NCBI GenBank assembly: GCA_003550325.1
Contig: QKWP01000114.1
Coordinates: 381,814 to 445,813 of the forward strand
Length of the DNA stretch: 64,000 bases
Origin: Gigaspora rosea
Taxonomy: Eukaryota; Glomeromycota; Glomeromycetes; Diversisporales; Gigasporaceae
Reading direction: 5' to 3'
Shown here: one piece after another, positions 33,100 through 46,039 of the stretch
Numbering within the stretch: the first letter of the stretch is position 1
Layout of the letters: the number at the start of each line of letters is the position of its first letter
The notes under the pieces: model-generated
Told to the model about the DNA's origin: nothing
The model's database searches: none
The model's input: only the letters and a program-made list of their open reading frames with translations
Made by a program: the position numbers and the translations under genes

Positions 33100-35750
33100 G
33101 CAAAATTAAGAACAAAAAAGAAAAACAACTAATGTTGACACACTATATGCTATCAAAACAGTCCTCCCTCTGGGGGAAAAATACACAAGAGGTATCTCAA
33201 AAACAGAGCACCAATTACTCAATATTACTTCTTACCAAATGGAGCCTAGCAGTGAACTACAACACATGGCAGACCCACACTCTCAAGACCAACCTCAAAC
33301 AAAAAACTCCATTCACTCGGCCCAAACAACACAACTCTCAATAATGAAAAAAGTGGCCAACTCAGCTTATTAGATTCATCAATAACGTCATCGCACCAGG
33401 GATCTACACAATCATGCATAGATCAAAACAATAAACCAGTTTTGGACAAGAACAATGCAGAACCCGTCACTCAGATCTCCTAGGATTACCTGCCCCTTGA
33501 AATTGAGTTACACAACTCTCAGAGCACTGACCTACAATCTTCCATAGTGTAACCCAAGCCTCAACAAGAATATTTGACGACAAGAATTTCTTTGACATAA
33601 CTGATGATGGCCAAATAATCAACTCCAACACCAAGCTCACACAAAATCTGCCATAACAACCGATTCAACAGACAAAGGTTTTACGCATAGCCAAGACGTT
33701 GACGTAGACATGGACTGCAAATCGGACTACACAGTAGAATCAGCACTAACCCAACCCAAGACCCTAAGATACAGTCAGGCTGTTAGACGAACCCGACCCC
33801 TGACCCAGAGTCACAAGAATTAGTAACCTTATGGACTAACACCGTTGCGGAAGCATTACAAAAAATGAAAGACCACACTTTTGACACAGCCACATAGAAC
33901 TCCGACAAAGTACTGAATGCACTCAAAAACAATACCAAACTTATGAAGCTCTTCAACGATAAAATCACATCACGGCCTACACAGTACAACATCTCCCCAG
34001 CAATCGGGCTAAAGTTCAAACACTGGGATACAGCCCTCTTTCGCACATTTACTAGAGATAAAAAGAGTAAGCTGATACACCAGATTGAATATGAAGAAAG
34101 TTTTAACAAAGCCCTAAGAAACTACAAAAGACAATACAACGTGACCATAACCAACAAAACCAATAGAGATCAGATTTACACAATACTTAAGAAAAAACTA
34201 GCGGCCAATTATATTTCTAACCTGAACTTCATCATATCGAATCCGTACCAGATCACTGCGACAATATATTATTGTGCAAAATTCGCTCAACTCAAGGACT
34301 TGGTACCATTCGAATTAATGTGGAAGCTTCATATTAGCAGATATGCATAATTGGGCCTTTTTTCAGTAAACTGTTACATGAAAATTTGTTCCTAAGTGAC
34401 ATTGAAAAACTAACAAATAACGCACTTGTTACAACTAACAAAAGGGCTTCTTTGATGTCTAGACAAGTTAAAAATCAAAAAAAAATTCAATAAAAAAGCT
34501 ATGCTAAGCTGTAGAAAGAAGTACTTTTACCGTTTGTTGAAATACTCAGGTGTTTTAGGATGGGTTGGGCATTGTAAGATGGGTTGCTAACTATCAAGGG
34601 TAAATTCAGATGCTAATTTTCAAAAAAATGGCCTTTTTAAACTACATTTGGCTTATAATTAAATACATGAATTTTATAATGTTCTACATACTTAATTATA
34701 AATGCAAAGCTGCTTAAAAAGGCCGTTTTTGTGAAAATTCGCTCTATTAATAAATTTTCGTGAAAAATTTTTTTTAATAATCCTCGATCATGATTGGTCG
34801 ATTTACCCAATTACGCCGATCTGCTGATATGTCTTGGAGAAGCTTTATCTGACAACCTTGAGCCACTGCTGGACAACCCTGACTCAATCCCAGAACATGT
34901 TACTGAATTTCTGCTATTTACTTTACCCTTCACTGAGTGCAGACATACACGAGCAGTTGTGGCTTCCCTTAGAAAAATCTACACCTTTTCATACCTCCCC
35001 AGCTCCTACTTCACAGACAACAAATCGCCCCTTTCGTACGAACCCACAGACCTACATAGCACCGTTCGAGACCTTTTTCCAATCACTGATTAGCTTGCCT
35101 TTCAGACTATAGAGCACAACTAAAAGAATACTACCACTTTGATAGAATTCCATAGCAGTATTTTGACCTACCCACACCTGAGCCCAGAGACCCCTTACCA
35201 CTCACTCTACAAAAACTACCACAGAATTTACGCCATTTGTTTCAATAAATCTAATGCTCTCCCCTCAGGACTTTAAGAACATGATAGATCTGCTACAAGA
35301 GAAATACGAATTCAGAAGACTACCAAATGATTACATAATTGCAAAACCCCTACTACTAGCTGACCCTACAAAAATCAAAACAGAGCTGACTTACATATAC
35401 CATATCACTGACAAACAGCTTGCAAGAACCTTTATTCAAGAAATCAAACACAAATATAAATTCAGAATCCCACTCCCCTCCAACATAATAACTATAAACC
35501 TGACAAATAAACCAGAACTCTCTACTAAGGTTGAGGACATTAAAGAATACCAGATTACTATCCCAATTACCATACCCAGACAACTTGTGAACACATCATG
35601 GCTGCTGCGTGAGATTTTTATTTCAACAAACTCCCCAAAGAATGGATTGAGTTCACATCGAAGGACCCTACTCTCCACAACAATACCAAGCCTAACTTAC
35701 CCCCAATCTAGAAGAACTTACAACATATATAACCAACTAGGGTATTGACT
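33100..35750 (+). pseudogene. 5' part of a decayed LINE (ORF1 or upstream region)
   Basis: The sequence becomes C-rich and A-rich on the plus strand, unlike the host AT background, and stays so through 44.1 kb. Open pieces include 33943-34350 (MKLFNDKITSRPTQYNISPA..., broken by an insertion) and 35254-35748 (MLSPQDFKNMIDLLQEKYEF...). None shows a domain I can name. Their position upstream of an endonuclease/reverse transcriptase region in the same strand and style argues for LINE ORF1 or an ORF2 leader. Stops and frameshifts are frequent. Minus-strand frames here are shadows. Confidence 0.6.
34338..34834. mobile_element. ~0.5-kb TIR insertion in the LINE
   Basis: AGCAGATATGCATAATTGGG at the left is inverted as CCCAATTACGCCGATCTGCT at the right. 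GCAGATATG (left) and GCTGATATG (right) may be a host duplication. The composition returns to AT-rich inside. An inner inverted pair is ATGGCCTTTTTAAAC (~34627) and GCTTAAAAAGGCCGTT (~34711). Confidence 0.65.
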
Positions 35751-36091
35751 TGACAAAAAAACTGTTGATCGATAATTGATCAAAAAAAATTTTTTTTAAT
35801 CGATCAAACACCAATTATATATACTTGATCAAGTATGATCGAACAAAAATATAATTATAACCTCGAGTATATATAATCAATCAATCATTAGACCAATCAT
35901 TAATCAATTATATTATATTTATCAAATCAAATAATGCAATCTTATATAATTACATCTCTCTTAGAGGTTATATCTAGTTACCTGGATAACTTATGTTAAA
36001 TATATCAACTAGTTTATAATTGTTATCCAGGTAACCTAAATTATAGTACTTTTTAAATTACTAGATAGTTTCTAGTAAATTTAAAAAATTC

Positions 36092-36238
36092 ACCATGTTG
36101 AACAGCAAATTTAAATGCCACTTAAACTGCTATGAACTGCTATTTAACGCTATCACATAACTTGACAGACATTCATGTCTATGAAAATATTGAATAGCAG
36201 TTCAAATAGCAGTTTGAGTGGCATTCAAATTGTGCCAT
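36092..36238. mobile_element. Foldback MITE with ~58-bp arms
   Basis: ATGTTGAACAGCAAATTTAA, ATGCCACTTAAACTGCTATG at the left pair with CAAATAGCAGTTTGAGTGGC and ATTCAAATTGTGCCATTCAA at the right. The loop is ~30 bases. Confidence 0.8.
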
Positions 36239-36369
36239 TCAACATTGGAGTGCACGGTATACTATGCAAATCAAAATTATATATTGCTGCGACTTTTTAT
36301 ACTACTCTAAAAATTATCGGTTATTCGATATAGAGGATCAGTTCTCTATAGCATTTATGTATTGCTATA

Positions 36370-36525
36370 TCCAGATTTGTAGCGTACCTTATAGTTACTT
36401 TGAAGTACTATAAAAGTACTATAAAGTTCTTAATATTCAAAGTACGGATAAAGATTCACAGTACCAATCAGGGTACTTCGCAGTACTTTAATAGTTATCT
36501 TATAATACTTTAAAGTACCTAAATT
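36370..36525. repeat. Palindromic AGTACTTTAAAGTACT cluster
   Basis: Short self-complementary words (GAAGTACTATAAAAGTACTA, CAGTACTTTAATAG, ACTTTAAAGTACC) recur in both orientations around a centre near 36445. Confidence 0.6.
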
Positions 36526-37044
36526 CGAAGCATAGTCACGTTTAATGTAACGAAGTAAAATTACACATGTGAAATTTTTCATAACACAAGATTAATTAAC
36601 CTTTATTATTCGGCACTTTTTGATGGACATGTTAATATCTTTAAATATAATAAAATTGACCCTACAAAGATTGGACACCTGGTTTAAGAAGTATTTTTCT
36701 TAGTAGTGGCATTATTAGGATAGAGGCTTCTCCAATACTTTCTTAAGTTTGGCTTCTTTCTATTTATTTCAGAATTCTTCATTGTTTTATCTTATGTATA
36801 ATGTAACTAATACTGATTGCACCAAGAGCATCTATAGTTTGGATTTAAGTATGAGTGGAAAGATATTAAGTTAATAGTTGCTGTTTTCATAAATTCTGGG
36901 ACACCATAAAAAATTTGCCAATGATAATTCAGCCGAATTCGATAAGCAGAGAATAAGAATCAGATACGTAATTTATTAAGATCAGGTAACTAATATATAT
37001 TACAATAGTATTACAATACTGCAATAAGACTAAATATCGTAAGT

Positions 37045-37452
37045 CATAAAATTTCAATTTCTATTCTTTGGCACTCAAATGAAGCCTTTATTCATTTCTA
37101 ATTATCTTTCGACGAAAATTTGCTTTTAAAAAATTTAATTAAATTTCAATCTCTATTCTTTGGCAAGATCCATTTTTGTTCAAATAAAGCCTTTAAAAAA
37201 TTGAATTAAATTTCAATTCCTATTCTTGGACAAGATTCATTTTCGTTCAAATGGAGTCTTTATTCATTTCTAATTATTTTTCATTTTTTGTCAAAGATGA
37301 AAAATTAGTTTTTAAAAACTTATATAAAACTTCAATTCCTATTCTTAGACAGGATCCATATTCATTCAAATGAAGGCGTTTATCCATTCTAAACTATTTT
37401 TCATTTTTTGTTAAAGACGAAAAATCCATTTTTAAAAAATTAACTAAATTTT
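37045..37452. repeat. Tandem repeat, ~65-120 bp units, four copies
   Basis: AAATTTCAATTTCTATTCTT at 37045 recurs at ~37141, ~37207 and ~37325. Each is followed by a GGACAAGATTCATT-type word and, in the longer copies, TTATTCATTTCTAATTATTT and GACGAAAAATCC. Confidence 0.75.
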
Positions 37453-38307
37453 GATAGTTAATAAAGTCAATGTATTCGATATAGTGGATATGTTTCATAA
37501 TCTACTTAATAATACAGTAATATTGAGAAAGTATAAAAGCACTAACTTTCTCCTTTAACAAAGAGTGATCAATGACAGATCGAATTCATAGAGAGTTCAA
37601 TTATTGGATTATCTAATTTATTCAATCAACAAATGGCAAGTGGCTGAAGCCAATAAACAAAATAAAAAAAATGGAATGTAACCTGTATTTGGTATAAACA
37701 AATTTTATGACGCTTTCATATCGTTATGTAATATATCCTAATATGCAAATCAGAAAAAACTGCTCATAAATGTCATATAAATAAATAACTTGAAATACTT
37801 TCTGGTATAGAAAAATAAATTGGCTTTTATATAATTTGATTACGTTATAATTAATATAGACTAAAATATGATTACATTTTAGAAAGGTAACTATTGCGCA
37901 TTAATTGTTATCTTCCTGATATATATAATCAAAAAACTTTTAGTCGATCAAATATATATTCATTTGATCGATTAGCACTATCAATCATTGATTGACCTAT
38001 TGTTGCTTGAGCCCCCTAATTGGTGCTCAATTATTGAACTAAATCAATCAATGATCGAGCATAACATAATCGAGTTAATACACTATAACCAACAACATTC
38101 CAGCCATATTTACCCAAGTCCCCATATTCAGTTATGATAAAGCTCCTGATGTTATCAATAAAATTTAAGAACATTTTAATGATACTCTTATCCCGAACTA
38201 TCTGATCAATCTTCCCAATCTCTCACATCCAAAATGAGATTTCTTTGACGACTCTTTTTCATAAGTGACTACCTTAATGTACTTGACCACACCCACACAG
38301 ATGGGAC

Positions 38308-38688
38308 CAGTGTTGTACATGGACATTGTCCTACCAATTTTACACAGACAAGGACAGTCTGGGACGGGACGTCCGGGACATGTCCGCAATCATGTCCCAA
38401 CACGATATTGTTCACGAACAATGTCCCACTAATTTTTAACTTTGTCCCTACTATGTCCGGGACATGTCCGCTAGGTAAAATCATCAAATTGCGGAATTAT
38501 ACTGACCCTTGGTTTGCGTTTCGTAAAAAATGATAATAGTTTACAATGGATACAATGAATTTTATTGGTTGGTGATTACGTGTTGATTCGCCGAATGTCC
38601 GGGACAAAAAAAATTCTGGGCGGACATGTCCCAGACATCTCGTCCCAGACTGTCCACTGTCCGCTGTCCGTGTCCCATGACAACACTA
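38308..38688. mobile_element. hAT-type MITE, GTCCGGGACATGTCC family, copy 2 (381 bp), inside the LINE
   Basis: It starts CAGTGTTGTACATGGACATT and ends CCATGACAACACTA. GATGGGAC flanks both sides (38300-38307 and 38689-38696), a perfect 8-bp duplication. It is in the opposite orientation to copy 1 and carries a single copy of the segment that is doubled there. Short frames across it are by-products. Confidence 0.92.
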
Positions 38689-41600
38689 GATGGGACCACC
38701 AACAATTCAAATAACAACTCCAATATTCCATATTCAACAGACACTACAAACATAAATCTCCCTTCTACTATCCACTCTTAGCATACACCCAAAATGACCA
38801 TTCACAACCTACCCCATCTCAATATTGCTACCCATAAATTTCAGGACATTAACAATAACCTCAAGCTAAAGATCTGGCTCGAATACTGTAAAGAAAAAGA
38901 TCTTCATATCATATCAATGACAAAAACTAAACTAGCCAAATTCAATGAAAAGAACCTCAACCTTTCCAATCCCATATACCTAATATACTGTAATGAACAC
39001 ACAGCAAAAAAACAAGTATCGAGCATAGAAACAGCTATCGCAACACAACCCTTTCTAAAACTATACAGTACATACACGATATTCGCACCCTCCCCAGAAC
39101 TGCTATAATGATAGACTTCTTCTTCCCACACCACAATAGAACCCATATCATATCAGTCTACCTCCCCTCCAACAATCAGCAACTCTCCCTAAAAACACAG
39201 GCATCAGTATCAGACTAGATCACACAAGCCAAAGCAAAATTAATGAAAATTATAGTTCTGGGAGACTTTAATTACAATATCTCTTTCCCTAAAACCCAGT
39301 CGTTCCCACTCCTACATTTCATGAGCAATATTCATATATCTAGCATGATTAACTACTTTGGCATCACTCAACCTACCTGGTCTAGATCAACTTCACATAG
39401 CCAAATTGATGACATTTGGGTTACATCTGATATTATTGCCCACTGCTCGAACTTTACAATCACAGACCCAACTGGGATTACTAATAGCAACTATATGATT
39501 CTATATACCAAATGGATTCTACCTCACACCTTCCCCACACAAAGGAAACAAAGAACCTCCAGAAAAACCTTCCTTTACTACAAGATGATGAAGGGCACTT
39601 GGGCAAATTTTGTCTCCTACATCAGTAACTGCATGACGGAGCTCAAATTGAACAATAATATCCTGATAACGGATGAAGTGATACTAAATAGGCAATAGCA
39701 CAAATGGAAAATGGTCGTTAAAAAGCAGCAAATAAGTTCATCCCTACTTCTAAATCTGCATCTGAAAATTTCATACCTTTAACCTCAAAGCTGCAAAACT
39801 TCATCAGGCCCTTAAGATTGCCAACAAGATCAAAAGATTAACTCTTACAGACCCAACACCAAAATCGTTAGCGGCTATAGTTGAAGACATAAATAAAAAA
39901 ATGAAGCAAGTTGACGACATGACTGAATACCCTACCCCTCGGTTTAGTGAACAGAATCTGCAATCCTATACATTTCTACAAACCAAAGCCTTAATTGTGG
40001 AACTACACAAAGGCCTTTACAAAGCCCGAAATCTAGAAAATAATACAGAACACAGAGAGCGTATAAATTACTATATCAAACGCAGGTACCAAAACTTCAC
40101 CGACTATACCACTACAATGATAGGCAGCATCCTGGGAAGACACAAAGATAGAGTATCCCTCCCTAATATCCATCTCTCAGACGCCGTCATAATGAAACCA
40201 ACTGAAATCAAAGACAAAAAAAAGTAGCACTTCACCCAATGTACTAAACCTAATTCAACTAACAATAAGTACTAGGATGCATGGTTAGACCACTATGAAC
40301 CACTATCGCATGTATCTCCAGAATGGTATTCACTTCTTAGCCTGTCAATTAGCAAGGAAGAATTAGTAGAAACAATCACTAACTCCCCCTACAAAAAGCC
40401 ACAGGCCCGCAAGGCATCTTTAATAAAATGTTAAGACAACTACCTTCCCATGCCATTAATATTCTATTAGATATCTTTAACGCATGCACTGCTCTAGGCA
40501 CTATTCTAAAAGCATCGAAACATAGTCTTAATTACCCCATTTCCAAAAAACAAAAATTCAAAGGTGAGCTGAACCAAACACGTCCAATCACCTTAATCAA
40601 ACACCCCAAAAAATCTTTACAAAAATTCTCACTAACTGACTTAACCAAATCTTGATGAGATACCCTATACTATCCCCCTTCAATTATGTCGCTCTGCCTT
40701 ATACATCAACTGCCCAAACCTATTCAACACCTTACAAACATACTTGAGAATGCATACATAAATAATAAAGAATTTTGGACAAAGCATATAATTATATGCA
40801 CCTCCCTTTGCTCTACAAAGCCCTCTCCAGAATCAAATACTTTGAACACTACACCTCGCTCATTACTAACTTATTTCTAAACAAAGAAAATAGAGTTATT
40901 ACAGAGTATGGATTCGCAGCTTCTTACTGGGTGGGTGATGGTATCGACTAGGGTGAAACTATCACTTCCCTTCTATGGCGCATATTTTACGATCCCTATT
41001 ATACAGAATCACAAAGAAAAACAAAGGCTAGAACTATATACCAAAACCCCATCAAATCCACTACCACTTCATACCAATATAGCCTGTCTAACCTACATGG
41101 ACGATACTACATGGGTGGTACACTCAAAAGAAGACCTAGAGAAAATCATTACCACTACTACCTCCTTTTATGATCTAACGAATATTAAAGTTAATTCGAC
41201 GAAGTCCATGCTAGCAACAAACTCATCTGACCAGAATGCACATATAATTTTCTGGAATACATCAACATATAATATAGATAAAACTGAAGCCTTCAGGTTC
41301 CTAGGATGTTGGTTAACTAGAACATCAAAGCACTACCCAATCTACAAAATCATCATAAAAGAAGCTCTAGCAGACATACAAAAAATGCAATATGCCAAGA
41401 TTACTAAAAAACAGTATTGTTAATGAGGCTAGCATACTGAGTCCAAAATACTCTCTTTCCTCATTACCTATGCGAAAAAATCACTACCAAATATACACTA
41501 ATTGCAAAATACAAGGCCAGCCTAGCAAAATCAGTTCCTAACTCCTTTCTTTACCATCACTATATATACGCCTTAAAGCAAATGAAACAAATCTAATTCC

Positions 41601-42089
41601 TCCAACATGTCTCTTTCTTTACTAAAGCACAGAACCACCCTGATTTCCAAACTTCTCCACTTAAGATATGCCTACAACAATTACAAAATGCTGCATGTAC
41701 CAACCAATCTATCTCTTACAACTACCTGTATTTCTGACAAAGAAGAACAAAACTACTACGGCCCAAAACATCCACACCCTACATGACTTTGATATACAAA
41801 TTACAAACGCAAATCACACCACCTGGCCATCTCCACAAAACACTCAAGCCACTCCTATCAACACCATTATAATTAACACTCCAAACTGCTCATACTTTAG
41901 AACCAGGCTCAACCAGCATAACATTGGGTACATAGAACAATTCCTGAGCTACAATTGCAACAAAGTTATTGACTAGCAAACTATATCTTACAACCTTCAG
42001 AAAATCCCACGTAGAAGACAACCCCTATGGTTCAAGCAAATCCATAACTTACTAACTGACTATACCTACCCTGATTCCAGCCTCACAAC

Positions 42090-42283
42090 CAGTGTTTAAA
42101 ATCTATATGTGGAATCTGCAGTGCATAGATTAAAAATTAATTCTGCAAGTAAAATTTTCTTTGAATCTGCAGATTTTATTATGTATTACATATGCTACAC
42201 ATCTATTTTTTAAATTTTTATTATGTTTACAAAAATTATTAAGCTTTTCCGCATATTGAAACAAAATCGAATTTTAAACACTG
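42090..42283. mobile_element. 194-bp hAT-like MITE with perfect 8-bp duplication, inside the LINE
   Basis: It starts CAGTGTTTAAAATCTATATG and ends CGAATTTTAAACACTG. CTCACAAC flanks it at 42082-42089 and 42284-42291. The interior has GAATCTGCAGATTTTATTAT, related in wording to 28141-28480. Confidence 0.88.
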
Positions 42284-44289
42284 CTCACAACGCCCAACCC
42301 TTTTATAACACCCAAGGTCAATAGTACGAAAAAACAATGGGTAATCACACATAGCGGCCACATAGGAAAAATAAGTAACATAACAAACAAATAACGCCAG
42401 AATGAGCCACTGGGAATTCAATAAACAAACAAAACAACTCACCAGATGCCATAGCTGCAACCTAAAGCCTATAAAAGAAAAATCCATAAAGTGCTTTTTT
42501 ACATCAGATATTAGAGAGCTAATTCCAACACAGATCGACTCCTCATTTACAATTAGAGTTCATCTACCTAGCATAAAGCTAGCAATCAAACACCGAAACT
42601 ACCTACCCAAAACTACTCCTGATTACACATGGCTATCTACATCAGACCAAATGACTCTCAAACTCATAAACGCATTCTCCAACATTAATTCAAATCTACG
42701 GAACTTGTACCTATAACAACCCAAACTCAATATAGACTGTGAACCTGTAAAAATAGAAATAGTTAGCACTAAAACCCTTGTTAACTCTATCCCTACTCTT
42801 TCAGCTATAATCAGCATTAGTAACCCACAAACAGAACTACATATCCACAATGAATCTTGGCCTTCACTGCTCAAAGCTGCGCTTACAGCAACGGCAGCAG
42901 CATTTACAGTAATTACATGTCATCAACAGACCAAAATCTCAACAACTCCAAACACCTAAAAAATGTACTCGACGTGATTATTTCTACTCCAACTTATTAT
43001 TATAAGTGAAGATATACTATTAATTATGCTACACTCATACTAGCAATTAAAACTATCATTACTACAAAAGAAATCAACTTTAACTGTTAATTACAAGGAA
43101 ACACTAATCATATCTGACCCACCAGAATCTACCCGCTCGGAGCTTGTGGTTCAGCATATTGGTAACTCATACATGGTACAATTTCTCATACACAACATCC
43201 CACACACACCAAGATGATTCCTATGGCATCTGCTCAATGCCACCACAATCGCACAATAGCACTCACAACACAGGACTACAAAATGGAGCAACCAAACACA
43301 GCTTCAAATCAACTGGACCCATACATACTTACTAATATCATATGATGGCAAACCTCTATCCCTCTGAAATAATCCAAATAAGTCTGCTCTCAAGGCCTTC
43401 AAAATCAAGTTACTATCTAACGAACTACCAAACCTCCTGAACCTGTACTACCGAGACCCATCCAAATACCCTGACCAAGGTGTCCAAGATGCAGACAAGA
43501 ATAGAAGGACAGCACCTATTGGATCACATGCCCGAGCAATTACCTGCCTATCTCTGAGTTAATCAAACAAATCATATGCAAAATCTGTACTAAACACAAC
43601 CTAAACAACATTAATGCTCAGCCCTTTATCGACAACTTTACACACCTATACCTCTCATACGACAAATACCTACCCATCGGTCTAATCACAACAAAAACCT
43701 GCTTTCCGTCTACAAACCAAAAAACCCAAACCTCACTCACCCCACAACTCCATCATAAAATTATCAAGAATCTATATAAAATCTTGAAGATCAGCAGAGC
43801 GGTGATAGCCAAGATTACTGTTCCACCCACCTCTAACAAACACATCCCTATTTCTCAACCCACTTCTAATAATAACACCTCTACACCCAAAGAATTAAAA
43901 TATAGAGTCTTGACTCGTAACTTCATATCACACAATACCTCTCCTACCACCATAGCATACATAATCTAGTTAGGTCTGCGACCTTCTTAGTTAAGTCTAG
44001 GTCAGAAGTAAATTAGCTTACCCTCCCACTTCCTACAATTAATGTACCATATTATAGAACTCCTGTAATATCTAATTTAATAATAATAAAAGAAACGAGA
44101 ACAGACCTCACTTATAAAAAAAAAATAAAAAAAATAATAATTTACAATTTAAAATAGAATTCAACCAAAATTTTTTTACAAAATTTTGTTCACGTTTTGG
44201 GGTAAGGGGAGTGCCATTTATCAGGTGATTAGGGTCTACTAAGTATCTACCCCCCTACCCCCCTACCCCCCACCTGATAATAAATACTG

Positions 44290-45075
44290 CAATTTGATTG
44301 GCTAAAATTTTTTAAAATTTTAAAAAAATTTTAAAATTTAATATTAAATAAAATTTGAATCAATGATCCGTTTTGGATGATTTTACTACCAAAATGTTCG
44401 TCTCAATGAGACGATTCCAACGAGCCTAAAATAGTCAAAACCCAATCACTGGATCCCAAGATCGTTATAAATTTGTATTGCTTTAATTATATTAGTTTTG
44501 TATATATTAAAAATTATTTTTAAAGTTCTTATAAACTTTAACATTGAATAACTTGTGAACCAGTGATCCGTTTTAGATGATTTTACTACCAAAATGCTCG
44601 TCTTAGTGAGACGATTCTAATGAACCTAAAATCGTTAAATTTTGATCACGGAATCCCAAGATCGTTATAGATTTGTGTTATTTTTAATTAATTTAAAATA
44701 TTTTATATTAATATAACCAAATCTATAACGATCTTGGGATCCCGTGACCAGAATTTAACGATTTTAGATTCATTAGAATCGTCTCACTGAGACGAACATT
44801 TTGGTAGTAAAATCATCTAAAACGGATCACTGGTTCACAAGTTATTCAATGTTAAAGTTTATAAGAACTTTAATAATAATTTTTAATATATACAAAGCTA
44901 ATATAATTAAAGCAATACAAATTTATAACGATCTTGGGATCCAGTAATTGGATTTTGATGATTTTAGGCTCGTTGGAATCGTCTCATTGATACGAACAGT
45001 TTGGTAGTAAAATCATCCAAAACGAATCATTAGTTCAAATTTTATTTAATATTAAAGTTTAAAAATTTTTTAAAA
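44290..45075. repeat. Long palindrome, family B, copy 1
   Basis: It is centred near 44690 (TTAATTTAAAATATTTTATATTAA). Each arm has two tandem units, each carrying GATCCGTTTTGGATGATTTT, ACTACCAAAATGTTCGTCTC and GATCCCAAGATCGTTATA. No coding sequence. Confidence 0.85.
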
Positions 45076-45079
45076 TTTT

Positions 45080-45930
45080 AATTGATAATCCGTCTGCCAA
45101 CCAGAGAATGGCGAAATGTGGCGTTCTTCCATCTAAAAGTTTTTTCTTACTAAGTTAACGATACATGTCCACTAATTAAAAGTTGTAGAGCTTGTCGAGA
45201 CGCATCTAACGGTGGTTAGATCATACAAATCGGCCCAGTGGGTGGCGAGTTATCGTCGAAAAACGATTGGCCGACTATATAAAAATCCGTGACAGAAATT
45301 ACATATGAAAATCACTATAGGCGAAATGTGGCGTGCTTCCATCTAAAAGTTTTTCTTACTAAGTTAACGATACATGTCCGCTAATTGAAAGTTGTAGAGC
45401 TCGTCGAGACGCATCTAATAGTGGTTAGATCATCCAAATCGGTCCACTGGATGGCGAGATATCGTCGAAAAACGATTGGCCGACTATATAAAATCTCTAT
45501 GCAAAACAATGTTGATATAGAGATTTCATGTAGTCGGTCAATCGTTTTTCGACGATATCTCGCCATCCACTGGGCCGATTTAGATGATCTAACCACCGTT
45601 AGATGCGTCACTACGAGCTCTACAACGTTCAATTAGTGGGTATGTATCGTTAACTTAGTAAGAAAAAAACTTTTAGATGGAAGCACGCCACATTTCACCT
45701 ATAGTATTTCCGTCACGGATTTTTATATAGTCGGCCAATCGTATTTCGACGATAACTCGCCATCCACTGGACCGATTTGGATGATCTAACTACCGTTAGG
45801 TGCATCTTGATGAGCTCTACAACGGTTAATTAGTGGGCATGTATCATTAACTTAGTAAGAAAGAAACTTTTATATGGAAGCACGCCACATTTCGCCATTC
45901 TCTGGTTGACAGGCGGATTATCAATTAAAA
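45080..45930. repeat. Long palindrome, family A, copy 3 (two units per arm)
   Basis: It is centred near 45515. Each arm has two ~200-bp units, outer (45115-45298 and 45725-45905) and inner (45312-45500 and 45520-45720), with GGCGAAATGTGGCGTGCTTC, CTAAGTTAACGATACATGTC, GTTGTAGAGCTCGTCGAGAC and GGTTAGATCATCCAAATCGG. The palindrome ends share AATTGATAATCCG. The 83-codon frames on both strands at 45381-45636 are mirror images and not genes. Confidence 0.9.
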
Positions 45931-46039
45931 AATTTTAAAAAATTTTAGCCAATCAAAAGTTATCTACTATTAGGACCTGATAATTTTCTGACCCCCCCCA
46001 CCCACCTAAAAAATCAGGTGATAAATGGCGCTCCCCTAA

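Larger units (their letters stand above)
35755..38100. other. ~2.3-kb AT-rich insertion separating the two LINE halves
   Basis: LINE-like C/A-rich sequence stops at ~35750 and resumes at ~38100. The insert begins and ends with GATCGAT/AATCGATCAAA-type words (AATCGATCAAACACCAATTA near 35800; TTTGATCGATTAGCACTATC near 37963), roughly inverted. It contains a foldback, a palindromic AGTACTTT cluster and a tandem repeat, listed separately. No transposase was found. Confidence 0.5.
38100..44140 (+). pseudogene. LINE ORF2 relic: endonuclease, reverse transcriptase, C-terminal zinc motif
   Basis: Fragments in shifting frames follow the LINE order. Endonuclease: LNIATHKFQDINNNLKLKIW (~38820), IIVLGDFNYNISF (~39250), SQIDDIWVTSDIIAH (~39400). 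Reverse transcriptase: KATGPQGIFNKMLRQLP (~40400, one frameshift), TRPITLIKHPKK (~40580), SYWVGDGIDQGETIT (~40920) and the catalytic ACLTYMDDTTWVVHS (~41085). C-terminus: a CPRC...STYWITCPSN zinc-binding-like motif (~43485-43540). The end at ~44090-44130 is A-rich, as for a LINE tail. The catalytic Glu of the endonuclease is Lys in SMTKTKLAK, and the reverse-transcriptase motif A aspartates are not found where expected (~40770-40800), so the element is dead. Insertions at 38308-38688 and 42090-42283 interrupt it. In life it would copy itself by target-primed reverse transcription. Confidence 0.85.
44206..46036. mobile_element. 1.8-kb PIF/Harbinger-like TIR element packed with palindromes
   Basis: GGGGAGTGCCATTTATCAGG at the left and GGTGATAAATGGCGCTCCCC at the right are inverted, flanked by TAA on both sides (44203-44205 and 46037-46039), the usual PIF/Harbinger 3-bp target. 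Poly-C CCCCCCTACCCCCC stretches lie just inside both ends, in the same strand orientation. The interior is a family B palindrome (44290-45075) followed by a family A palindrome (45080-45930). No transposase. Confidence 0.75.

Noticed and set aside
33783..34109. Minus-strand frames within the LINE (also 35356-35678, 38904-39146, 42239-42487, 42623-42874)
   Set aside because: Shadows of the plus-strand LINE coding sequence.
45381..45636. 83-codon frames on both strands giving near-identical proteins
   Set aside because: The region is a palindrome, so both strands read the same. There is no start context, domain or conservation beyond the repeat.
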